In this document: piece by piece, positions 25,801 through 31,994 of the stretch
How positions within the stretch are numbered: position 1 is the stretch's first letter
Layout: the number at the start of each line of letters is the position of its first letter
Assembly: GCA_964384095.1 (NCBI GenBank)
Contig: CAYLKC010000012.1
Span: 1-33,263 of the forward strand
Direction of reading: 5' to 3'
Length of the DNA stretch: 33,263 bases
Source: JAITWN01 sp964384095
GTDB taxonomy: Bacteria > Pseudomonadota > Gammaproteobacteria > SZUA-140
Notes under the pieces: generated by a model
Seen by the model: the letters and a program-made list of their open reading frames with translations, nothing else
Databases searched by the model: none
What the model was told of the DNA's origin: nothing
Made by a program: the position numbers and the translations under genes

Positions 25801-26535
25801 ATGACAGCAAAGCTCGAGATCCGTCGCGCCACCGCGACGAGGGAGGGCGTGGGCGTCGAGGTCCGGCGCCTGATGCCGGTGCCAGGCTGGATGAACTACG
25901 ACCCCTTCGTGCTGTGGGATCATTTCTCGGTCTCGCCGGATGCGGGTCTGCCCGAGCACAGCCATCGCGGCTTCGAGGCGATCACCTATATGTTCTCCGG
26001 CGGCATGCGCCACGAGGACAACCTCGGCAACCACTCGGCCGTGCTTGCCGGCGGCGCCCAGCGCTTCACCGCGGGCCGCGGTATCATCCACTCGGAGATG
26101 CCGGTCGGCAACGGCACTACGCGCGGCATCCAGTTGTGGATCAATCTGCCCGCGCGCCTCAAGGGGCTCGAGCCCGATTACCAGCAGGTCGAGATCGATG
26201 AATTCCCGGTCAGGCAGGTGCCCGGCGGCCGCATCGTCACGATCGTCGGCAGGGGTTCGCCGTTGCGCCTGCATACGCCCGTGCATTATCTCGATGTCCA
26301 CCTCGAGCCAGGCGTCACGCTGCGCGAACGCATCCCCGCCGGTTACCGCGGCCTGGTCTACGCGGCCGAGGGCTCCGCGGCGGTCAACGGCCGCGCGCTC
26401 GACCACGATCATGCCTGCTTCGTCGACGACCCCGGCGAACTGATGGTCGAGGCCTGGGAAGCGTCCCGCCTGATGTTCTGCTTCGGCCAGCCCCACGGCG
26501 AGCCGATCCGCCAGCACGGCTCGGTCGTCGACTAG
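25801..26535 (+). CDS. Pirin family protein
   Basis: 244 residues from the ATG at 25801, with GAGGAG eight bases upstream; a GTG at 25780 would add seven residues. Bicupin protein with the N-terminal pirin signature HSHRGFEAITYMFSG and metal-binding HED (in GGMRHEDNLGNHS) and RGIIHSEMP. Bacterial pirins include quercetin dioxygenase-like enzymes and regulators, and the substrate cannot be inferred. A possible -10 box TAATAC lies about 40 bases upstream of the start. The stop codon TAG (26533-26535) is the first base triplet of the palindrome 26533-26675. Confidence 0.9.
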   Translation: MTAKLEIRRATATREGVGVEVRRLMPVPGWMNYDPFVLWDHFSVSPDAGLPEHSHRGFEAITYMFSGGMRHEDNLGNHSAVLAGGAQRFTAGRGIIHSEMPVGNGTTRGIQLWINLPARLKGLEPDYQQVEIDEFPVRQVPGGRIVTIVGRGSPLRLHTPVHYLDVHLEPGVTLRERIPAGYRGLVYAAEGSAAVNGRALDHDHACFVDDPGELMVEAWEASRLMFCFGQPHGEPIRQHGSVVD

Positions 26536-26675
26536 CAGCCTGTGTTGAAAGGTCCGACGGGTTTGCGCAGCGAAGTCAAGCGCAGCCTCGCCGGAGCCCG
26601 AAGGGTGCCGCGAAGCGGCAGCGAGGCGAGCCATTCGCGGAGAAAACCCGTCGGACCTTTCAACACAGGCTGCTA
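26533..26675. repeat. Palindromic repeat of family 2, stop codon to stop codon
   Basis: Arms 26533-26564 and 26644-26675 are perfect inverted copies over 32 bases. They begin and end exactly at the stop codons of pirin (26533-26535) and the TraB-family gene (26675-26673), so both genes end TAGCAGCCTG. The 79-nt core (26565-26643) contains smaller hairpins (GCCGC-GAA-GCGGC; CCC-GAA-GGG; CCTCGC with GCGAGG). Its last 46 bases and the first bases of the arm recur at 1-53 with one mismatch, while the rest of the arm does not. Confidence 0.93.
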
Positions 26676-27911
26676 GCTTTGCATCAGCCGCTGGAAGATT
26701 ATGAAGCCGGCGAGGTAGGTGCCGGCGGCTGAGCCGAGTGTCGAGAACAGGAACACCAGCAGCGTGCGCGCGACGGGGTTGCGGCGCCAGCCTTTGAAGC
26801 TTGCGGTGTCCTGGCGCAGGGATGCGAAATCGCCGACCTGCGGCTTGCGCGCCCAGGCCTCGACCACCGCGGTGACCATGCCGACGCCGATCATCGGATT
26901 CAGCGAGGTCAGCGGCGCCGCCGCGAAGGCGGTGGCAATCGTAATCGCATGACCGCCGGCGATGGCCGCGCCGAGCGCGGCGAGGCCGCCGTTGATGACG
27001 ACCCAGTCGATCACCATGCGCAGCCCGAGTTCCGGACTGCGCGAAAAGCCGATCGCGAAGCCGGTCAGGATCAGCGCCACGATCAGCCACGCGATCGTCT
27101 TCGGCCAGCGACTCGGTGGCGGCAACTCATCGAGTTCGCGGATCGTCCGGTCCGGCGTCTTCAACGGGATCGATTCGAGATATTCCGGCAGCCAGGCCGA
27201 AATCCCGCGCAAATGCCCGGCGCCGACGATTGCCAGCAGATTGCGATATCCGGACTGGGCGAATTCGTTCGCGATCCGCGCCGACATATAGCGGTCACGC
27301 TCGTCGATCAGCGGCTTGTACAGCTCGGCGGACTCCTCGGCGAATTGCGCGAATGTCGATTCGAGGATATCACCTTCCTTCAGGCGCTCGATCTCCGCCT
27401 CGGTGATCGAGCGCGAGGAAAACAGGCTCGCGAACAGACCCGAGACCAGGCCGAGACGCCGCCACCACGGCACGTTGTGATAGACGCGTCGCAGCGTCAC
27501 CGCAATCTCGCGATCCACCAGCAGCACCGGTAGCCCGCGTGCCTGCGCGCCGTCGATCGCCGCCAGCATCTCCGCGCCGGGCCGGATGTCGAGCTGCTCG
27601 GCCATGCGTTGCTGGTAGGCGCCGAGTGCGAGGCTGGCGGCCACCATCGACGCCTTCTTCTTGCGAAAGACCTCGAACAGATCCATGCGTGACAGGTCGT
27701 CCGGATTCATCAGCGCATTGTGCCGGCTCGGACACAGCTCGATCGCAACCGCGTCGTAGCCGCCCCCTTCGATCAGCTCCGTGACCTTGTCGGCGCTGGT
27801 GCGCGAGATATGCGCGGTGCCGAGCACCGTGATCCGGCGCCCTTCATGCTCGATCGTGAAGTAAGGTTCGGTGTCGCCGATCAGCTCGGCAGTTGCAGCT
27901 TCGGGTGTCAT
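26673..27911 (-). CDS. TraB/PrgY-family membrane protein
   Basis: 412 residues from the ATG at 27911; an ATG at 27959 would add 16 residues but lies inside a palindromic arm. The N-terminal TraB domain has the GxxH motifs LGTAHISRTS and IVGAGHLRGI plus the conserved Glu in VAIELCPSR, which are shared with the Tiki/PrgY superfamily of putative metallopeptidases. The C-terminal third has several membrane helices (about 290-310, 320-350, 385-410). Enterococcal PrgY reduces peptide pheromone activity; the role in proteobacteria is unknown. No clear ribosome binding site. The stop codon forms the edge of the family 2 palindrome. Confidence 0.87.
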   Translation of the reverse strand: MTPEAATAELIGDTEPYFTIEHEGRRITVLGTAHISRTSADKVTELIEGGGYDAVAIELCPSRHNALMNPDDLSRMDLFEVFRKKKASMVAASLALGAYQQRMAEQLDIRPGAEMLAAIDGAQARGLPVLLVDREIAVTLRRVYHNVPWWRRLGLVSGLFASLFSSRSITEAEIERLKEGDILESTFAQFAEESAELYKPLIDERDRYMSARIANEFAQSGYRNLLAIVGAGHLRGISAWLPEYLESIPLKTPDRTIRELDELPPPSRWPKTIAWLIVALILTGFAIGFSRSPELGLRMVIDWVVINGGLAALGAAIAGGHAITIATAFAAAPLTSLNPMIGVGMVTAVVEAWARKPQVGDFASLRQDTASFKGWRRNPVARTLLVFLFSTLGSAAGTYLAGFIIFQRLMQS

Positions 27912-27954
27912 CAATTGTGTCAGGCAAGGTCGGTGAGGCAATGACTCGAAATCA

Positions 27955-28080
27955 GGCATCGCCGTCAGACAGGGTGAACTGCTTGCGGGACCCTCGGCCG
28001 CAGGGATGCGGCCGTGGAGCGTACAGGGACGTATTCACAGCGTGTCCCGCAAGCAGTTCACCCTGTCTGACAGCGATTCC
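27955..28080 (+). repeat. Palindromic element B (family 1, double GGA hairpin core)
   Basis: Arms 27964-27991 and 28044-28071 are perfect over 28 bases and extend with two mismatches to 27955 and 28080. The 52-nt core (27992-28043) has hairpin 1 with GCAGGGATGC and hairpin 2 with GTACAGGGACGTAT, where the T-to-C change weakens one closing pair but leaves GGA. The core reads on the plus strand, against the direction of both neighbouring genes (TraB-family and cbbO). Confidence 0.92.
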
Positions 28081-28148
28081 GCTCGCAGTCGACTGGCGGA
28101 TAGTCTAGCAGTAAAGCCGTTGAGAGGCGGGAATATCGTCAATAACGC

Positions 28149-30485
28149 CTATTTCGTCAGGCTTGCGAACAGCAGCGGCAGCCGCTCCGGCAGCCGCTGC
28201 ACATGGTCGACGACCGTATAGTGGTTCTGGCCGAAGATGCGGCGGACGTAGTCATCGGCGTCGGGGTCGACGGTCAGGCAGTAACTGCTGATGCCGCGCC
28301 CGCGCAGTTCCTCTACCGCCTTGCGCGCGTCCTGGCGCAGATACTGCGGATCGCGTTCATCGATGTCCGCCGGCTCGCCGTCCGAGATCACCAGCAACAG
28401 CTTGCGCCGCTGGGCTTGTTGCAACAGGTGCTGCGCGGCATGGCGCATCGCCGCCCCCATCCGCGTCGACAGCCCGCCCTGCATCCCCGCCAGCCGTTGC
28501 CGCGCATCGTCGCCGAACCGCTGCCTGAAGTCCTTGATCCGGTAGTAGCGCACGTCATGGCGGCCATCCGACGAGAAGCCGTGGATCGCGAACGGGTCGC
28601 CGATTCCCTCGATCGCGGTCGCGACCAGCGCGCAGGCCTCGCGCGTCAGCGACAGGATCGTCGCCTCGCCGCCGCCTGCCACCGGCTCGTTGGTCGATGC
28701 CGACAGATCGAGCAGCAGCACCACCGCGAGATCACGCGTGTTCAGCACATTGCGCATCGTGATGCGCGGGTCCGGCGCCAGTCCCATGCGCAGATTCACC
28801 ATCGCATCGACCGCCGCATTGACATCGATCTCGTCGCCGTCCTCGAGCTTGCGCCGACGGGTCACGCCCTCCGGTCGCAGGCGGTCGATGATCCGGCGGA
28901 TGCGCGCCGCCACCGGCCGGTGGCGTTGCAGGATGTCTTCGATGATCGCGGCATCTCCCCTGACCTGGCGCCGCTCGTACACGGTCGTCCAGTCCGGGCG
29001 GTGCAGCTGGACCTGGTAGTCCCACTCCGGGTAGTGGACCGGCGCAGCCACCGGCTCGCGGCCTTCCAGGCGATTTATGCTGACGCCCTCCGGATCGCCG
29101 TCGCGGAAGAACTCGGACTCGAGCGTCCACACCTCCTGCGCGTCATCACCGGCGAGTTCGCAGTCGAGTTCGTTGATCATCTCCATCAGTGAGACCTTGC
29201 GTCGCACCTGGCGCAACGAGGCCGCGAGATACTCAGCGTCGCTGCGGTTGAAGGCCTCGACATCCTGGATGAAACGGTTGTCGTCGCGATACAGCGGCCG
29301 CGCGTTCGAGAGGATGCGCAGGCTCGGGATCTGCCTGCGTTCGTGAAATAGCTGATGCAATGACAGGCCGAGGTCCACGGACAGTGCCGGGTCATCCGCC
29401 TGTTGCGCGACCGCGGCATGAAAACGGGCGGCGAATGCCTCCAGTTCCGCATCATCTCCGGGTGTGTTCGATGCGTCGAGCAGCGCGCGGGCGAGCCGCG
29501 CCAGGGATTGCGTGCACGGATGCGCATCGGCGGCCACGTCGCCGTCTGTGAGCAACGCGCCCCAAAGCCGCCGCAGGCCGGGGAAGTCGCGGCTGGCGCA
29601 ATATTCGACACGGGCGTCCTCGAGGCAGCCGATGAAGAATATCTGCGCCGGGCTCAGCTGCCCGGTGGACAGGGGTGCGCGGGTATAGGCGATGTGCGCC
29701 GCCATGTGCGCGGCGGCCGCGCGATAGAGGTCGATCCCGGGGATGTCGCCACAGTCATCGACCGCATCCGGCAGGTGCAGCGCCCGGCCCTCGATATACG
29801 GACGGAAATCGCTGTAATCGGCCGCCGTCGGGCGCAGATGGAACTCGCGGCCCCACAACGCGCGCAGATAGAAGTTGAGCTTGCGCTGGGAGTCGATGAA
29901 CAGCGTGCCGCGGCGCTCTTTCTTCAGCACTGCGAGGCTGTCCTGGGTCTCGAGACCGAAGTAGCGGGCCTGGTTCAGGGGGTCGGTGCGGTACGCGGTC
30001 GCGCCGAAGTTTGCCCAGCGCCGCAATCCGCTCAGCGTCAGCTTCGACAGCAGGTCGTCGATATGACGCAGCATCGGCCGCAGGCCGCGCGGCGCCTTCG
30101 CCGACAACTGGTGGATCAGGTTCAGATAACTGCGCAGCAGCTCGGCATCGCCGAGGCGCCGCGCCGCGGTCGGCAGGCTGGCGATGGTCAGCGCGACGAC
30201 CTCGCCGGAGGTCATCGACGACAGCTTCAGCGCGGCATTGAGACAGTCGCGTATGACGTCATCACCGCATTCGACGACCACCGCCGGCATCTCCTCGAGC
30301 CAGGTGTTGACCGGGTCGCCGCCGCGACCGAGCCCGGCGAGCCCGCGCGCGCCGTCGAGGTACTCACGCAGCCCGGCCGGCGACATCGCGCGCGCCGCCT
30401 CGTGAAAGATCCCGTCGAGGGTATCCTTCAGCGCCGGCGCGGCCTTCACCAGCGCTTCGCGATAATCATCGAGCTGTATCGTCAT
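28149..30485 (-). CDS. cbbO: RuBisCO activation protein CbbO (VWA domain)
   Basis: 778 residues. CbbO is the adaptor subunit of the CbbQO activase: it links the CbbQ hexamer to RuBisCO so that inhibitory sugar phosphates can be removed. The C-terminal von Willebrand A domain has an intact MIDAS motif DLSAST starting at Asp593, followed by the conserved DG in ISDGEPAD. The N-terminal two thirds is helical and poorly characterised. NorD of nitric oxide reductase clusters is a close relative, but cbbLSQ upstream settles the identity. The 228-base gap to cbbQ is occupied by palindromic element D, and no good Shine-Dalgarno sequence precedes the ATG. Confidence 0.93.
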   Translation of the reverse strand: MTIQLDDYREALVKAAPALKDTLDGIFHEAARAMSPAGLREYLDGARGLAGLGRGGDPVNTWLEEMPAVVVECGDDVIRDCLNAALKLSSMTSGEVVALTIASLPTAARRLGDAELLRSYLNLIHQLSAKAPRGLRPMLRHIDDLLSKLTLSGLRRWANFGATAYRTDPLNQARYFGLETQDSLAVLKKERRGTLFIDSQRKLNFYLRALWGREFHLRPTAADYSDFRPYIEGRALHLPDAVDDCGDIPGIDLYRAAAAHMAAHIAYTRAPLSTGQLSPAQIFFIGCLEDARVEYCASRDFPGLRRLWGALLTDGDVAADAHPCTQSLARLARALLDASNTPGDDAELEAFAARFHAAVAQQADDPALSVDLGLSLHQLFHERRQIPSLRILSNARPLYRDDNRFIQDVEAFNRSDAEYLAASLRQVRRKVSLMEMINELDCELAGDDAQEVWTLESEFFRDGDPEGVSINRLEGREPVAAPVHYPEWDYQVQLHRPDWTTVYERRQVRGDAAIIEDILQRHRPVAARIRRIIDRLRPEGVTRRRKLEDGDEIDVNAAVDAMVNLRMGLAPDPRITMRNVLNTRDLAVVLLLDLSASTNEPVAGGGEATILSLTREACALVATAIEGIGDPFAIHGFSSDGRHDVRYYRIKDFRQRFGDDARQRLAGMQGGLSTRMGAAMRHAAQHLLQQAQRRKLLLVISDGEPADIDERDPQYLRQDARKAVEELRGRGISSYCLTVDPDADDYVRRIFGQNHYTVVDHVQRLPERLPLLFASLTK

Positions 30486-30503
30486 CGGTCGTCAGTGCCG
30501 GGT

Positions 30504-30704
30504 CCGGGCTTCCGCATGTTTCATGAACTGCGTGTTTCGGCAGATCCGGGTTCCGGGCGGGTGACTCCTTTTCAGGACCGCCATGAACCCATCCCTGGGG
30601 GCTGCCGGCGAGACATCCTGTCTCGCAGGCTCCTGAAAAGGAGTCACCCGCCCGGAACCCTGCTGATGTCGCATGGGTGGTTCATGAAACACGCGGAAGC
30701 CCGG
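30504..30704 (-). repeat. Palindromic element D (family 1, two nested pairs of arms) in the cbbQ-cbbO gap
   Basis: Outer arms 30504-30528 and 30680-30704 pair over 25 bases with one mismatch. Inner arms 30548-30577 and 30631-30660 are perfect over 30 bases. Both non-matching stretches between them are 19 bases. The 53-nt core (30578-30630) read on the minus strand has hairpin 1 GCGAGACA-GGA-TGTCTCGC and hairpin 2 CCCA-GGGA-TGGG. Stem bases differ from elements A-C but pairing and GGA are kept. The core is in the sense direction of cbbQ and cbbO. Confidence 0.93.
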
Positions 30705-30713
30705 TGCATTGCC

Positions 30714-31523
30714 TCAGCCGAGGATCGTGTTCACCGCAGCATCCAGCGTGTCGCGGATGTCCGGGTCGTCGGTCAGCGGTCGCACCAGGGCCATGCGGCA
30801 GGCGGCGAGCGGTTCGACGCCCTTTGCGATCAGCTGGCCGGCGTAGACCAGCAGGCGCGTCGAGATACCCTCGTCGAGGCCATGGCCCTTGAGATTGCGC
30901 GCGCGACCGGCGATCTGCACCAGCTTTGCCGCGAGCTTCGCGTCGATTCCGGTCTCGTGGGCGACGACCTGCGCCTCGATGTCCGCGGCCGGGTAGTCGA
31001 AATCGAGCGCGCCGAAGCGCTGCTTGGTCGACTGCTTCAGGTCCTTCATCAGGCTCTGGTAGCCGGGGTTGTACGAGATCACGAGCTGGAAATCCGCGTG
31101 CGCGGTGACCAGTTCGCCCTTCTTGTCGAGCGGCAGCGTGCGGCGGTGATCCGTGAGCGGATGGATCACGACGGTCGTGTCCTGGCGCGCCTCGACGACC
31201 TCGTCGAGATAGCAGATCGCGCCGATGCGCGCGGCGATGGTCAGCGGACCGTCCTGCCAGCGCGTGCCGTTGACGTCGAGCAGGAAGCGCCCGACGAGAT
31301 CCGACGCGGTCATGTCCTCGTTGCAGGCGACGGTGATCAGCGGGCGGCCGAGTTTCCATGCCATGTACTCGACGAAGCGCGTCTTGCCGCAGCCGGTCGG
31401 TCCTTTCAGCATGACCGGCATGCGGGCGTCGCAGGCGGCCTCGAACAGGTCGATCTCGTCTGCAACCTTCAGATACCAGGGTTCCTTCGTGATCCGGTAT
31501 TGCTTGCTGTCGATATCGTTCAT
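30714..31523 (-). CDS. cbbQ: RuBisCO activase AAA+ protein CbbQ
   Basis: 269 residues, a MoxR-group AAA+ ATPase. It forms hexamers that use ATP, with CbbO, to reactivate inhibited RuBisCO. Walker A is GPTGCGKT at 41-48 and Walker B ends in Asp107-Glu108 (ICYLDE); the sensor asparagine lies in VISYNPGYQ. NirQ/NorQ proteins of denitrifiers are similar, but the neighbours are cbbLS and cbbO. The ATG is preceded by GAGG directly after a terminator T-run. Confidence 0.96.
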   Translation of the reverse strand: MNDIDSKQYRITKEPWYLKVADEIDLFEAACDARMPVMLKGPTGCGKTRFVEYMAWKLGRPLITVACNEDMTASDLVGRFLLDVNGTRWQDGPLTIAARIGAICYLDEVVEARQDTTVVIHPLTDHRRTLPLDKKGELVTAHADFQLVISYNPGYQSLMKDLKQSTKQRFGALDFDYPAADIEAQVVAHETGIDAKLAAKLVQIAGRARNLKGHGLDEGISTRLLVYAGQLIAKGVEPLAACRMALVRPLTDDPDIRDTLDAAVNTILG

Positions 31524-31532
31524 CTCTGCCTC

Positions 31533-31570
31533 AAAAAAAACCCCTGCACGGTGGTGTGCCGGCAGGGGTT
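31533..31570 (-). terminator. Intrinsic terminator between cbbS and cbbQ
   Basis: On the minus strand AACCCCTGC (31570-31562) and GCAGGGGTT (31547-31539) form a nine-pair stem around a 14-base loop, with a run of eight T (31540-31533). It begins 37 bases after the cbbS stop and ends 10 bases before the cbbQ ATG. It should lower transcription of cbbQO relative to cbbLS. Confidence 0.9.
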
Positions 31571-31607
31571 CGCGGGTGGGGATGGAAGCACTCGCCTCTC
31601 AGTTCAT

Positions 31608-31955
31608 CTAGCCGCGATAGATCACCATCGAGGTGCCCTGCGACTGGGCATAATTGTCGTAACCGATCAGGCGGACGTGATTGTGCGGATGCGCCTTGTG
31701 GCAGGCCTCGGCCTCGGCAAGGATGCGATCGACATCGGTCTCGCCGAACATCGGCAGCTTCCACATGTACCAGTAATGGTCGAAGGCGTTCTCCGGCTCG
31801 GTGTGCTCGACCGCCGGGTTCCAGCCCTTGCTGACGATGTACTCGACCTGCTTGCGGATCTGGTCCTTCTTCATCTTCGGGAGGTAGGAGAAGGTCTCGA
31901 ACCGGCGGCTCGACGGATCGGCCAGGCTCGACTTGTAGTCCTGCATTTCGCTCAT
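31608..31955 (-). CDS. cbbS: RuBisCO small subunit, form IA
   Basis: 115 residues, the usual size for a form IA small subunit. The conserved segments FETFSYLPKM, EYIVSKGWNPAVEHTEP and DHYWYMWKLPMFGE are present. Eight small subunits cap the eight large subunits of the enzyme. It lies 39 bases after cbbL with GGAGCC before the ATG. Absence of carboxysome shell genes downstream, together with cbbQO, suggests a form IAq cytosolic enzyme; carboxysome genes elsewhere in the genome cannot be excluded. Confidence 0.97.
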   Translation of the reverse strand: MSEMQDYKSSLADPSSRRFETFSYLPKMKKDQIRKQVEYIVSKGWNPAVEHTEPENAFDHYWYMWKLPMFGETDVDRILAEAEACHKAHPHNHVRLIGYDNYAQSQGTSMVIYRG

Positions 31956-31994
31956 GGTGTTGGCTCCTGTTTCTGTGATGGCCGAAGCGGCGGC

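Noticed and set aside
22202..28080. Elements A to D as a CRISPR array or as ordinary intrinsic terminators
   Set aside because: They are dispersed singly between genes, not tandem with spacers; the arms are far longer than terminator stems and no T-run follows them.
30492..30692. A 66-codon minus-strand frame in the cbbQ-cbbO gap
   Set aside because: It lies wholly inside palindromic element D and its mirror-like sequence follows from the arms.
28149..31523. cbbQ/cbbO as norQ/norD of a nitric oxide reductase cluster
   Set aside because: The proteins are related, but the genes follow cbbL and cbbS directly and no norB or norC is present.
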